This document shows positions 1 to 12,167 of a stretch of DNA of 64,000 nucleotides, piece after piece (position 1 is the stretch's first letter; the number at the start of each line of letters is the position of its first letter). The notes below the pieces were generated by a model, which saw only the letters and a program-made list of their open reading frames with translations, was not told where the DNA came from and ran no database searches. Source of the DNA: Calliopsis andreniformis (taxonomy: Eukaryota > Arthropoda > Insecta > Hymenoptera > Andrenidae). The stretch lies in contig NW_027480480.1 of assembly GCF_051401765.1 (NCBI RefSeq), positions 2,790,001 through 2,854,000 of the forward strand, written 5' to 3'. A program made the position numbers and the translations under genes.

Positions 1-498
1 GAGGATTGAAGAATGTGGATTGAGGATTGATTATTGAGGATTGAGGATTGAAGATTGAGTATTGACGATTGAAGATTGAAGAATGAGGATTGAGGATTGA
101 GGATTGAGGGTTGAGGGTTGAAGATTGAGGATTGGGTATTGCGGATTGAACATAGAGGATTGAAGGTTGAGGATTGGGTGTTGAGGATAGGTGATTGAGG
201 ATTGAGGATTGAGGATTGAGGATTGAGGATTGAGCATTGAAGATTCAGTATTGAGGATTGAAGATTGAGGATTGAGGATTGAGGATTGAGGATTGAAGAT
301 TGAGTATTGAGGATTGAAGCCTGAGGATTGAGGACTGAGTATTGAGGATTGAGGATTGAGGATTGAGGATTGAGGATTGAAGATTGAAGATTGGGTATAG
401 AGGATTGAACATTGAGGATTGAGGATTGAGTATTGAGGTTTGAGGATTGAAGATTGAGTATTGAGGATTGAGGATTGAGGATTGAGTATTGAGTATGA

Positions 499-521
499 GG
501 GCTGAGGGTTGTGGGTAGGGG
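499..521 (+). other. Four-G-tract motif (potential G-quadruplex) 1
   Basis: G-tracts of 3, 3, 3 and 4 bases separated by loops CTGA, TTGT and TA. This meets the usual G3+ N1-7 pattern for an intramolecular quadruplex. It directly follows a TATGAG hexamer. Confidence 0.75.
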
Positions 522-925
522 TTTGAGGACTGAGGACTGAGGATTGAGGATTGAGAACTGAGGACTGAGGATTGAGGATTGAAGATTGAGGATTGAGGAT
601 TGAGGATGAGGGCTGAGGGTTGAGGATTGAGGTTTGTGGACTGAGGAATGAGGATTGAGGATTGAGAGTTGAGGATTGAGGATTGAGGATTGAAGACTGA
701 GGATTGGGTGTTGAGGATTGAAGAATGAGGATTTAGGAATGAGGATTGAGGATTGAGGATTTAGGATTCAAGATTGAGTATTGAGGATTGAAGCCTGGCG
801 ATTGAGGATTGAGGATTGAGGATTGACGATTGAGGATGGAGGATTGAAGATTGAGTATTGAGGATTGAAGATTGAGGATCGAGGATTGAGGATTGAGGAT
901 TGAGTATTGAAGATTGAGGATTGGG

Positions 926-1121
926 GACTGAGTGTTGAGTGTTGAATGATGAGAATTGATGTTTGTGAATAAAGATTTGAAAATTTCAGATTGAGTATTG
1001 AGTATTGAAAACTGTGAATTGATGATATTCTATTGAGGATTGATAATTGACAACTGATTGTTGAGGACTGAGGTCTGAAGATTGAGGATTCGGGATTGAG
1101 GATACAGGTTTGAGGTTCGAG
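926..1121 (+). repeat. Diverged module, A type, copy 1
   Basis: Twenty-eight consecutive heptamers, most differing from GATTGAG, with no indel. The core heptamers read AACTGTG, AATTGAT, GATATTC, TATTGAG. The right half carries GATTCGG, GATACAG and GTTCGAG, which define the A type. This copy has AATTTCA in the ninth heptamer, as do the copies at 5,908 and 14,200. Confidence 0.8.
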
Positions 1122-1910
1122 GACTGAGGATTGAGGGTTGAGGATTGAGGTTTGAGGATTGAGGATTGAGGATTGAGGATTGAAGATTGAGTATTGGGTA
1201 TTGCGGATTGAACATTGAGGATTGACGATTGAGGATTGAGGATTGAGGACTGAGGATTGAGGATTGATGATTGAGGATTGAGGATTGAGAATTGAGGATT
1301 GAGGATTGAGGATTGAAGATTGAGGCCTTGGCATTGAGGATTGAAGAATGAGGATTGAGGATTGAGGATTGAAGATTGAGGATTGCTGATTGAGTATCGA
1401 GGATGGAAGATTGAGGGTTGAGGATTGAGGATTGAGGATTGAGCATTGAGGATTGAGGATTGAGTATTGAGAATTGAGGACTGAGGATTGAGGATTGAAG
1501 ATAGAGGATTAGGTGTTGAGGATTGAAGAATGTGGATTGAGGATTGAGGATTGAGGATTGAGGATTGAAGACTGAGTATTGAGGATTGAATATTGAGGAT
1601 TGCGTATCGAGGATTGAGGATTGCGGACTGAGGATTGAGGATTGCAGATTGAGTATTGAGGATTGAAGATTGAGGATTGAGGATTGAGGATTGAGGTTTG
1701 AGGATTGAAGATTGAGGATTGGGGATTGAGGATTGACGGTTGAGTATTGAGTATTGAGGATTGAGAATTGAGGATTGAGGATTGAGGATTGAAGATTGAG
1801 GATTGGGTATTGAGGATTGAACATTGAGGATTGAGGATTGAGGATTGAGGTTTGAGGATTGAAGATTGAGTATTGAGGATTGAGGATTGAGGATTGAGGA
1901 TTGAGTATGA

Positions 1911-1933
1911 GGGCTGAGGGTTGAGGGTAGGGG
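1911..1933 (+). other. Four-G-tract motif 2
   Basis: Loops CTGA, TTGA and TA; the second loop differs from motif 1 by T to A. In 1,349-base HOR copy 1. Confidence 0.75.
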
Positions 1934-2337
1934 TTTGAGGACTGAGGACTGAGGATTGAGGATTGAGAACTGAGGACTGAGGATTGAGGATTGAAGATTG
2001 AGGATTGAGGATTGAGGATGAGGGCTGAGGGTTGAGGATTGAGGTTTGTGGACTGAGGAATGAGGATTGAGGATTGAGAGTTGAGGATTGAGGATTGAGG
2101 ATTGAAGACTGAGGATTGGGTGTTGAGGATTGAAGAATGAGGATTTAGGAATGAGGATTGAGGATTGAGGATTTAGGATTCAAGATTGAGTATTGAGGAT
2201 TGAAGCCTGGCGATTGAGGATTGAGGATTGAGGATTGACGATTGAGGATGGAGGATTGAAGATTGAGTATTGAGGATTGAAGATTGAGGATCGAGGATTG
2301 AGGATTGAGGATTGAGTATTGAAGATTGAGGATTGGG

Positions 2338-2533
2338 GACTGAGTGTTGAGTGTTGAATGATGAGAATTGATGTTTGTGAATAAAGATTTGAAAATTGCA
2401 GATTGAGTATTGAGTATTGAAAACTGTGAATTGATGATATTCTATTGAGGATTGATAATTGACAACTGATTGTTGAGGACTGAGGTCTGAAGATTGAGGA
2501 TTCGGGATTGAGGATACAGGTTTGAGGTTCGAG
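2338..2533 (+). repeat. Diverged module, A type, copy 2
   Basis: Core GATATTC at 2,436. The ninth heptamer reads AATTGCA, which groups it with the copies at 3,687, 8,192, 10,476 and 11,972. Confidence 0.8.
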
Positions 2534-3259
2534 GACTGAGGATTGAGGATTGAGGATTGAAGATTGAGGATTGGGTATTGAGGATTGAACATTGAGGATT
2601 GAGGATTGAGGATTGAGGTTTGAGGATTGAAGATTGAGTATTGAGGATTGAGGATTGAGGATTGAAGATTGAGGCCTTGGCATTGAGGATTGAAGAATGA
2701 GGATTGAGGATTGAGGATTGAAGATTGAGGATTGCTGATTGAGTATCGAGGATGGAAGATTGAGGGTTGAGGATTGAGGATTGAGGATTGAGCATTGAGG
2801 ATTGAGGATTGAGGATTGAGAATTGAGGACTGAGGATTGAGGATTGAAGATAGAGGATTAGGTGTTGAGGATTGAAGAATGTGGATTGAGGATTGAGGAT
2901 TGAGGATTGAGGATTGAAGACTGAGTATTGAGGATTGAATATTGAGGATTGCGTATCGAGGATTGAGGATTGCGGACTGAGGATTGAGGATTGCAGATTG
3001 AGTATTGAGGATTGAAGACTGAGGATTGAGGATTGAGGATAGAGGTTTGAGTATTGAAGATTGAGGATTGGGGATTGAGGATTGACGATTGAGTATTGAG
3101 TATTGAGGATTGAGAATTGAGGATTGAGGATTGAGGATTGAAGATTGAGGATTGGGTATTGAGGATTGAACATTGAGGATTGAGGATTGAGGATTGAGGT
3201 TTGAGGATTGAAGATTGAGTATTGAGGATTGAGGATTGAGGATTGAGGATTGAGTATGA

Positions 3260-3282
3260 GGGCTGAGGGTTGAGGGTAGGGG
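3260..3282 (+). other. Four-G-tract motif 3
   Basis: TTGA-loop form, 1,349 bases after motif 2. Confidence 0.75.
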
Positions 3283-3686
3283 TTTGAGGACTGAGGACTG
3301 AGGATTGAGGATTGAGAACTGAGGACTGAGGATTGAGGATTGAAGATTGAGGATTGAGGATTGAGGATGAGGGCTGAGGGTTGAGGATTGAGGTTTGTGG
3401 ACTGAGGAATGAGGATTGAGGATTGAGAGTTGAGGATTGAGGATTGAGGATTGAAGACTGAGGATTGGGTGTTGAGGATTGAAGAATGAGGATTTAGGAA
3501 TGAGGATTGAGGATTGAGGATTTAGGATTCAAGATTGAGTATTGAGGATTGAAGCCTGGCGATTGAGGATTGAGGATTGAGGATTGACGATTGAGGATGT
3601 AGGATTGAAGATTGAGTATTGAGGATTGAAGATTGAGGATCGAGGATTGAGGATTGAGGATTGAGTATTGAAGATTGAGGATTGGG

Positions 3687-3882
3687 GACTGAGTGTTGAG
3701 TGTTGAATGATGAGAATTGATGTTTGTGAATAAAGATTTGAAAATTGCAGATTGAGTATTGAGTATTGAAAACTGTGAATTGATGATATTCTATTGAGGA
3801 TTGATAATTGACAACTGATTGTTGAGGACTGAGGTCTGAAGATTGAGGATTCGGGATTGAGGATACAGGTTTGAGGTTCGAG
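3687..3882 (+). repeat. Diverged module, A type, copy 3
   Basis: Core at 3,785, exactly 1,349 bases after copy 2; AATTGCA subtype. Confidence 0.8.
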
Positions 3883-3987
3883 GACTGAGGATTGAGGATT
3901 GAGGATTGAAGATTGAGGATTGGGTATTGAGGATTGAACATTGAGGATTGAGGATTGAGGATTGAGGTTTGAGGATTGAAGATTGAG

Positions 3988-4740
3988 TATTGAGGATTGA
4001 GGATTGAGGATTGAAGATTGAGGCCTTGGCATTGAGGATTGAAGAATGAGGATTGAGGATTGAGGATTGAAGATTGAGGATTGCTGATTGAGTATCGAGG
4101 ATGGAAGATTGAGGGTTGAGGATTGAGGATTGAGGATTGAGCATTGAGGATTGAGGATTGAGGATTGAGAATTGAGGACTGAGGATTGAGGATTGAAGAT
4201 AGAGGATTAGGTGTTGAGGATTGAAGAATGTGGATTGAGGATTGAGGATTGAGGATTGAGGATTGAAGACTGAGTATTGAGGACTGAATATTGAGGATTG
4301 CGTATCGAGGATTGAGGATTGCGGACTGAGGATTGAGGATTGCAGATTGAGTATTGAGGATTGAAGACTGAGGATTGAGGATTGAGGATAGAGGTTTGAG
4401 TATTGAAGATTGAGGATTGGGGATTGAGGATTGACGATTGAGTATTGAGTATTGAGGATTGAGAATTGAGGATTGAGGATTGAGGATTGAAGATTGAGGA
4501 TTGGGTATTGAGGATTGAACATTGAGGATTGAGGATTGAGGATTGAGGTTTGAGGATTGAAGATTGAGTATTGAGGATTGAGGATTGAGGATTGAGGATT
4601 GAGTATGAGGGCTGAGGGTTGAGGGTAGGGGTTTGAGGACTGAGGACTGAGGATTGAGGATTGAGAACTGAGGACTGAGGATTGAGGATTGAAGATTGAG
4701 GATTGAGGATTGAGGATGAGGGCTGAGGGTTGAGGATTGA
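3988..4740 (+). repeat. 1,349-base HOR, partial third copy
   Basis: The 1,349-base match ends near 4,741, where GAGGTTTGTGG of the earlier copies becomes GAGTTTTGTGG and the following heptamers no longer align. The same stretch is the start of the first 2,284-base unit, so the two HOR arrays overlap here and share a common ancestor. Confidence 0.75.
4609..4631 (+). other. Four-G-tract motif 4
   Basis: TTGA-loop form, in the overlap of the 1,349- and 2,284-base arrays. Confidence 0.75.
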
Positions 4741-5480
4741 GTTTTGTGGACTGAGGAATGAGGATTGAGAATTGAGGATTGTGGATTGAGTATTGAGGAT
4801 TGAGGATTGAGGATTGAAGATTGAGTATTGATTATTTGAGATTGAGGATCGAGGATTGAGGGTTGTGGATTGAGGACGAGGACTGAGGGTTGAGTATTGA
4901 TGTTTGAGGTCTGAGGATTGAGGATTGAGGATTGAGAATTGAGGACTCAAGATTGAGGATTGAAGATTGAGGATTGGGTGTTGAGGATTGAAGAATGTGG
5001 ATTGAGGATTGATTATTGAGGATTGAGGATTGAAGATTGAGTATTGAGGATTGAAGATTGAAGACTGAGGATTGAGGATTGAGGATTGAGGGTTGAGGGT
5101 TGAAGATTGAGGATTGGGTATTGCGGATTGAACATAGAGGATTGAAGGTTGAGGATTGGGTGTTGAGGATAGGTGATTGAGGATTGAGGATTGAGGATTG
5201 AGGATTGAGGATTGAGCATTGAAGATTCAGTATTGAGGATTGAAGATTGAGGATTGAGGATTGAGGATTGAGGATTGAAGATTGAGTATTGAGGATTGAA
5301 GCCTGAGGATTGAGGACTGAGTATTGAGGATTGAGGATTGAGGATTGAGGATTGAGGATTGAAGATTGAAGATTGGGTATTGAGGATTGAACATTGAGGA
5401 TTGAGGATTGAGTATTGAGGTTTGAGGATTGAAGATTGAGTATTGAGGATTGAGGATTGAGGATTGAGTATTGAGTATGA

Positions 5481-5503
5481 GGGCTGAGGGTTGTGGGTAG
5501 GGG
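5481..5503 (+). other. Four-G-tract motif 5
   Basis: TTGT-loop form, 4,982 bases after motif 1. Confidence 0.75.
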
Positions 5504-5907
5504 TTTGAGGACTGAGGACTGAGGATTGAGGATTGAGAACTGAGGACTGAGGATTGAGGATTGAAGATTGAGGATTGAGGATTGAGGATGAGGGCTGAGG
5601 GTTGAGGATTGAGGTTTGTGGACTGAGGAATGAGGATTGAGGATTGAGAGTTGAGGATTGAGGATTGAGGATTGAAGACTGAGGATTGGGTGTTGAGGAT
5701 TGAAGAATGAGGATTTAGGAATGAGGATTGAGGATTGAGGATTTAGGATTCAAGATTGAGTATTGAGGATTGAAGCCTGGCGATTGAGGATTGAGGATTG
5801 AGGATTGACGATTGAGGATGGAGGATTGAAGATTGAGTATTGAGGATTGAAGATTGAGGATCGAGGATTGAGGATTGAGGATTGAGTATTGAAGATTGAG
5901 GATTGGG

Positions 5908-6103
5908 GACTGAGTGTTGAGTGTTGAATGATGAGAATTGATGTTTGTGAATAAAGATTTGAAAATTTCAGATTGAGTATTGAGTATTGAAAACTGTGAA
6001 TTGATGATATTCTATTGAGGATTGATAATTGACAACTGATTGTTGAGGACTGAGGTCTGAAGATTGAGGATTCGGGATTGAGGATACAGGTTTGAGGTTC
6101 GAG
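5908..6103 (+). repeat. Diverged module, A type, copy 4
   Basis: Core at 6,006; AATTTCA subtype, 4,982 bases after copy 1. Confidence 0.8.
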
Positions 6104-6892
6104 GACTGAGGATTGAGGGTTGAGGATTGAGGTTTGAGGATTGAGGATTGAGGATTGAGGATTGAAGATTGAGTATTGGGTATTGCGGATTGAACATTGA
6201 GGATTGACGATTGAGGATTGAGGATTGAGGACTGAGGATTGAGGATTGATGATTGAGGATTGAGGATTGAGAATTGAGGATTGAGGATTGAGGATTGAAG
6301 ATTGAGGCCTTGGCATTGAGGATTGAAGAATGAGGATTGAGGATTGAGGATTGAAGATTGAGGATTGCTGATTGAGTATCGAGGATGGAAGATTAAGGGT
6401 TGAGGGTTGAGGATTGAGGATTGAGCATTGAGGATTGAGGATTGAGGATTGAGAATTGAGGACTGAGGATTGAGGATTGAAGATAGAGGATTAGGTGTTG
6501 AGGATTGAAGAATGTGGATTGAGGATTGAGGATTGAGGATTGAGGATTGAAGACTGAGTATTGAGGATTGAATATTGAGGATTGCGTATCGAGGATTGAG
6601 GATTGCGGACTGAGGATTGAGGATTGCAGATTGAGTATTGAGGATTGAAGATTGAGGATTGAGGATTGAGGATTGAGGTTTGAGGATTGAAGATTGAGGA
6701 TTGGGGATTGAGGATTGACGGTTGAGTATTGAGTATTGAGGATTGAGAATTGAGGATTGAGGATTGAGGATTGAAGATTGAGGATTGGGTATTGAGGATT
6801 GAACATTGAGGATTGAGGATTGAGGATTGAGGTTTGAGGATTGAAGATTGAGTATTGAGGATTGAGGATTGAGGATTGAGGATTGAGTATGA

Positions 6893-6915
6893 GGGCTGAG
6901 GGTTGAGGGTAGGGG
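6893..6915 (+). other. Four-G-tract motif 6
   Basis: TTGA-loop form, 2,284 bases after motif 4. Confidence 0.75.
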
Positions 6916-7764
6916 TTTGAGGACTGAGGACTGAGGATTGAGGATTGAGAACTGAGGACTGAGGATTGAGGATTGAAGATTGAGGATTGAGGATTGAGGA
7001 TGAGGGCTGAGGGTTGAGGATTGAGTTTTGTGGACTGAGGAATGAGGATTGAGAATTGAGGGTTGTGGATTGAGTATTGAGGATTGAGGATTGAGGATTG
7101 AAGATTGAATATTGATTATTGGAGATTGAGGATCGAGGATTGAGGGTTGTGGATTGAGGACGAGGACTGAGGGTTGAGTATTGATGTTTGAGGTCTGAGG
7201 ATTGAGGATTGAGGATTGAGAATTGAGGACTCAAGATTGAGGATTGAAGATTGAGGATTGGGTGTTGAGGATTGAAGAATGTGGATTGAGGATTGATTAT
7301 TGAGGATTGAGGATTGAAGATTGAGTATTGAGGATTGAAGATTGAAGACTGAGGATTGAGGATTGAGGATTGAGGGTTGAGGGTTGAAGATTGAGGATTG
7401 GGTATTGCGGATTGAACATAGAGGATTGAAGGTTGAGGATTGGGTGTTGAGGATAGGTGATTGAGGATTGAGGATTGAGGATTGAGGATTGAGGATTGAG
7501 CATTGAAGATTCAGTATTGAGGATTGAAGATTGAGGATTGAGGATTGAGGATTGAGGATTGAAGATTGAGTATTGAGGATTGAAGCCTGAGGATTGAGGA
7601 CTGAGTATTGAGGATTGAGGATTGAGGATTGAGGATTGAGGATTGAAGATTGAAGATTGGGTATTGAGGATTGAACATTGAGGATTGAGGATTGAGGATT
7701 GAGGTTTGAGGATTGAAGATTGAGTATTGAGGATTGAGGATTGAGGATTGAGGATTGAGTATGA

Positions 7765-7787
7765 GGGCTGAGGGTTGAGGGTAGGGG
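7765..7787 (+). other. Four-G-tract motif 7
   Basis: TTGA-loop form, 2,284 bases after motif 5, which has TTGT; one substitution separates them. Confidence 0.75.
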
Positions 7788-8191
7788 TTTGAGGACTGAG
7801 GACTGAGGATTGAGGATTGAGAACTGAGGACTGAGGATTGAGGATTGAAGATTGAGGATTGAGGATTGAGGATGAGGGCTGAGGGTTGAGGATTGAGGTT
7901 TGTGGACTGAGGAATGAGGATTGAGGATTGAGAGTTGAGGATTGAGGATTGAGGATTGAAGACTGAGGATTGGGTGTTGAGGATTGAAGAATGAGGATTG
8001 AGGAATGAGGATTGAGGATTGAGGATTTAGGATTCAAGATTGAGTATTGAGGATTGAAGCCTGGCGATTGAGGATTGAGGATTGAGGATTGACGATTGAG
8101 GATGGAGGATTGAAGATTGAGTATTGAGGATTGAAGATTGAGGATCGAGGATTGAGGATTGAGGATTGAGTATTGAAGATTGAGGATTGGG

Positions 8192-8387
8192 GACTGAGTG
8201 TTGAGTGTTGAATGATGAGAATTGATGTTTGTGAATAAAGATTTGAAAATTGCAGATTGAGTATTGAGTATTGAAAACTGTGAATTGATGATATTCTATT
8301 GAGGATTGATAATTGACAACTGATTGTTGAGGACTGAGGTCTGAAGATTGAGGATTCGGGATTGAGGATACAGGTTTGAGGTTCGAG
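8192..8387 (+). repeat. Diverged module, A type, copy 5
   Basis: Core at 8,290, 2,284 bases after copy 4, but of the AATTGCA subtype. Confidence 0.8.
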
Positions 8388-9176
8388 GACTGAGGATTGA
8401 GGGTTGAGGATTGAGGTTTGAGGATTGAGGATTGAGGATTGAGGATTGAAGATTGAGTATTGGGTATTGCGGATTGAACATTGAGGATTGACGATTGAGG
8501 ATTGAGGATTGAGGACTGAGGATTGAGGATTGATGATTGAGGATTGAGGATTGAGAATTGAGGATTGAGGATTGAGGATTGAAGATTGAGGCCTTGGCAT
8601 TGAGGATTGAAGAATGAGGATTGAGGATTGAGGATTGAAGATTGAGGATTGCTGATTGAGTATCGAGGATGGAAGATTAAGGGTTGAGGATTGAGGATTG
8701 AGGATTGAGCATTGAGGATTGAGGATTGAGGATTGAGAATTGAGGACTGAGGATTGAGGATTGAAGATAGAGGATTAGGTGTTGAGGATTGAAGAATGTG
8801 GATTGAGGATTGAGGATTGAGGATTGAGGATTGAAGACTGAGTATTGAGGATTGAATATTGAGGATTGCGTATCGAGGATTGAGGATTGCGGACTGAGGA
8901 TTGAGGATTGCAGATTGAGTATTGAGGATTGAAGATTGAGGATTGAGGATTGAGGATTGAGGTTTGAGGATTGAAGATTGAGGATTGGGGATTGAGGATT
9001 GACGGTTGAGTATTGAGTATTGAGGATTGAGAATTGAGGATTGAGGATTGAGGATTGAAGATTGAGGATTGGGTATTGAGGATTGAACATTGAGGATTGA
9101 GGATTGAGGATTGAGGTTTGAGGATTGAAGATTGAGTATTGAGGATTGAGGATTGAGGATTGAGGATTGAGTATGA

Positions 9177-9199
9177 GGGCTGAGGGTTGAGGGTAGGGG
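9177..9199 (+). other. Four-G-tract motif 8
   Basis: TTGA-loop form, in the third 2,284-base unit. Confidence 0.75.
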
Positions 9200-10048
9200 T
9201 TTGAGGACTGAGGACTGAGGATTGAGGATTGAGAACTGAGGACTGAGGATTGAGGATTGAAGATTGAGGATTGAGGATTGAGGATGAGGGCTGAGGGTTG
9301 AGGATTGAGTTTTGTGGACTGAGGAATGAGGATTGAGAATTGAGGATTGTGGATTGAGTATTGAGGATTGAGGATTGAGGATTGAAGATTGAATATTGAT
9401 TATTGGAGATTGAGGATCGAGGATTGAGGGTTGTGGATTGAGGACGAGGACTGAGGGTTGAGTATTGATGTTTGAGGTCTGAGGATTGAGGATTGAGGAT
9501 TGAGAATTGAGGACTCAAGATTGAGGATTGAAGATTGAGGATTGGGTGTTGAGGATTGAAGAATGTGGATTGAGGATTGATTATTGAGGATTGAGGATTG
9601 AAGATTGAGTATTGAGGATTGAAGATTGAAGACTGAGGATTGAGGATTGAGGATTGAGGGTTGAGGGTTGAAGATTGAGGATTGGGTATTGCGGATTGAA
9701 CATAGAGGATTGAAGGTTGAGGATTGGGTGTTGAGGATAGGTGATTGAGGATTGAGGATTGAGGATTGAGGATTGAGGATTGAGCATTGAAGATTCAGTA
9801 TTGAGGATTGAAGATTGAGGATTGAGGATTGAGGATTGAGGATTGAAGATTGAGTATTGAGGATTGAAGCCTGAGGATTGAGGACTGAGTATTGAGGATT
9901 GAGGATTGAGGATTGAGGATTGAGGATTGAAGATTGAAGATTGGGTATTGAGGATTGAACATTGAGGATTGAGGATTGAGGATTGAGGTTTGAGGATTGA
10001 AGATTGAGTATTGAGGATTGAGGATTGAGGATTGAGGATTGAGTATGA

Positions 10049-10071
10049 GGGCTGAGGGTTGAGGGTAGGGG
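10049..10071 (+). other. Four-G-tract motif 9
   Basis: TTGA-loop form, 2,284 bases after motif 7. Confidence 0.75.
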
Positions 10072-10475
10072 TTTGAGGACTGAGGACTGAGGATTGAGGA
10101 TTGAGAACTGAGGACTGAGGATTGAGGATTGAAGATTGAGGATTGAGGATTGAGGATGAGGGCTGAGGGTTGAGGATTGAGGTTTGTGGACTGAGGAATG
10201 AGGATTGAGGATTGAGAGTTGAGGATTGAGGATTGAGGATTGAAGACTGAGGATTGGGTGTTGAGGATTGAAGAATGAGGATTGAGGAATGAGGATTGAG
10301 GATTGAGGATTTAGGATTCAAGATTGAGTATTGAGGATTGAAGCCTGGCGATTGAGGATTGAGGATTGAGGATTGACGATTGAGGATGGAGGATTCAAGA
10401 TTGAGTATTGAGGATTGAAGATTGAGGATCGAGGATTGAGGATTGAGGATTGAGTATTGAAGATTGAGGATTGGG

Positions 10476-10671
10476 GACTGAGTGTTGAGTGTTGAATGAT
10501 GAGAATTGATGTTTGTGAATAAAGATTTGAAAATTGCAGATTGAGTATTGAGTATTGAAAACTGTGAATTGATGATATTCTATTGAGGATTGATAATTGA
10601 CAACTGATTGTTGAGGACTGAGGTCTGAAGATTGAGGATTCGGGATTGAGGATACAGGTTTGAGGTTCGAG
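10476..10671 (+). repeat. Diverged module, A type, copy 6
   Basis: Core at 10,574. Seven heptamers that follow the module in other copies are missing just downstream. Confidence 0.8.
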
Positions 10672-11544
10672 GACTGAGGATTGAAGATTGAGTATTGGGT
10701 ATTGCGGATTGAACATTGAGGATTGACGATTGAGGATTGAGGATTGAGGACTGAGGATTGAGGATTGATGATTGAGGATTGAGGATTGAGAATTGAGGAT
10801 TGAGGATTGAGGATTGAAGATTGAGGCCTTGGCATTGAGGATTGAAGAATGAGGATTGAGGATTGAGGATTGAAGATTGAGGATTGCTGATTGAGTATCG
10901 AGGATGGAAGATTGAGGGTTGAGGATTGAGGATTGAGGATTGAGCATTGAGGATTGAGGATTGAGGATTGAGAATTGAGGACTGAGGATTGAGGATTGAA
11001 GATAGAGGATTAGGTGTTGAGGATTGAAGAATGTGGATTGAGGATTGAGGATTGAGGATTGAGGATTGAAGACTGAGTATTGAGGATTGAATATTGAGGA
11101 TTGCGTATCGAGGATTGAGGATTGCGGACTGAGGATTGAGGATTGCAGATTGAGTATTGAGGATTGAAGATTGAGGATTGAGGATTGAGGATTGAGGTTT
11201 GAGGATTGAAGATTGAGGATTGGGTGTTGAGGATAGGTGATTGAGGATTGAGGATTGAGGATTGAGGATTGAGGATTGAGCATTGAAGATTCAGTATTGA
11301 GGATTGAAGATTGAGGATTGAGGATTGAGGATTGAGGATTGAAGATTGAGTATTGAGGATTGAAGCCTGAGGATTGAGGACTGAGTATTGAGGATTGAGG
11401 ATTGAGGATTGAGGATTGAGGATTGAAGATTGAAGATTGGGTATTGAGGATTGAACATTGAGGATTGAGGATTGAGGATTGAGGTTTGAGGATTGAAGAT
11501 TGAGTATTGAGGATTGAGGATTGAGGATTGAGGATTGAGTATGA

Positions 11545-11567
11545 GGGCTGAGGGTTGAGGGTAGGGG
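11545..11567 (+). other. Four-G-tract motif 10
   Basis: TTGA-loop form, 1,496 bases after motif 9. Confidence 0.75.
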
Positions 11568-11971
11568 TTTGAGGACTGAGGACTGAGGATTGAGGATTCA
11601 GAACTGAGGACTGAGGATTGAGGATTGAAGATTGAGGATTGAGGATTGAGGATGAGGGCTGAGGGTTGAGGATTGAGGTTTGTGGACTGAGGAATGAGGA
11701 TTGAGGATTGAGAGTTGAGGATTGAGGATTGAGGATTGAAGACTGAGGATTGGGTGTTGAGGATTGAAGAATGAGGATTTAGGAATGAGGATTGAGGATT
11801 GAGGATTTAGGATTCAAGATTGAGTATTGAGGATTGAAGCCTGGCGATTGAGGATTGAGGATTGAGGATTGACGATTGAGGATGGAGGATTGAAGATTGA
11901 GTATTGAGGATTGAAGATTGAGGATCGAGGATTGAGGATTGAGGATTGAGTATTGAAGATTGAGGATTGGG

Positions 11972-12167
11972 GACTGAGTGTTCAGTGTTGAATGATGAGA
12001 ATTGATGTTTGTGAATAAAGATTTGAAAATTGCAGATTGAGTATTGAGTATTGAAAACTGTGAATTGATGATATTCTATTGAGGATTGATAATTGACAAC
12101 TGATTGTTGAGGACTGAGGTCTGAAGATTGAGGATTCGGGATTGAGGATACAGGTTTGAGGTTCGAG
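11972..12167 (+). repeat. Diverged module, A type, copy 7
   Basis: Core at 12,070. The second heptamer reads TGTTCAG instead of TGTTGAG, a private change. Confidence 0.8.

Larger units (their letters stand above)
1..1290 (+). repeat. A-family block, copied at about 4,983 and 13,275
   Basis: This opening block matches bases from about 4,983 (offset 4,982) and from about 13,275 (offset 13,274) almost base for base. It holds the first G-tract motif and the first diverged 196-base module. The window starts inside the repeat, so its true upstream limit is not visible. The TTGT loop in its G-tract motif is shared only with the two paralogous copies, which supports common descent. Confidence 0.8.
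1290..2638 (+). repeat. 1,349-base HOR, copy 1
   Basis: First copy of a tandem unit; landmarks recur exactly 1,349 bases downstream (for example the GGCC-containing heptamer near 1,326, 2,675 and 4,024). The unit is 193 short units, two of them hexamers (TATGAG near 1,907 and GATGAG near 2,017): 193 x 7 - 2 = 1,349. Upstream of about 1,290 the pattern diverges, because the segment between the diverged module and the GGCC heptamer is 63 bases (nine heptamers) longer than in copy 2. Confidence 0.8.
2639..3987 (+). repeat. 1,349-base HOR, copy 2
   Basis: Second tandem copy, nearly identical to its neighbours. It carries one diverged 196-base module (2,338-2,533 lies in copy 1, 3,687-3,882 in this copy) and one four-G-tract motif at 3,260-3,282. 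Differences from copy 1 are point substitutions such as a GATAGAG for GATTGAG near 3,040. Confidence 0.8.
3990..6273 (+). repeat. 2,284-base HOR, copy 1
   Basis: Landmarks recur 2,284 bases downstream (for example the GGCC heptamer near 4,024, 6,308 and 8,592; the module core near 6,006, 8,290 and 10,574). The length equals 327 short units with five hexamers (near 4,607, 4,715, 4,873, 5,477 and 5,586): 327 x 7 - 5 = 2,284. The unit contains two four-G-tract motifs and one diverged module. Confidence 0.8.
6274..8557 (+). repeat. 2,284-base HOR, copy 2
   Basis: Second tandem copy, nearly identical to copy 1. Distinguishing variants include GGGTTGTGG for GGATTGTGG near 7,060 and AAGATTAAGG near 6,394. 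It has the TTGA rather than TTGT loop in its second G-tract motif, so it is not a simple copy of the preceding unit at every site. Confidence 0.8.
8558..10680 (+). repeat. 2,284-base HOR, truncated copy 3
   Basis: Third copy, matching copy 2 up to about 10,680. After the diverged module the next landmark (GGCC heptamer near 10,826) comes 49 bases too early, equal to a loss of seven heptamers, so the array ends in an in-register deletion. Confidence 0.75.

Noticed and set aside
1080..1100. GATTCGGGATTG as a CENP-B-box-like site
   Set aside because: The required spacing of the TTCG and CGGG elements is absent; the two overlap here instead of being separated by an A-containing spacer.
926..1121. 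The diverged module as a promoter, tRNA or transposon remnant
   Set aside because: It stays in perfect 7-base register from end to end, has no A/B-box-like or cloverleaf pattern, no terminal repeats and no target-site duplication.
1320..1335. GGCC-containing heptamer GCCTTGG as a regulatory palindrome
   Set aside because: It is a short AGGCCT match that recurs only because the HOR recurs; nothing else supports a function. It is useful only as a landmark.
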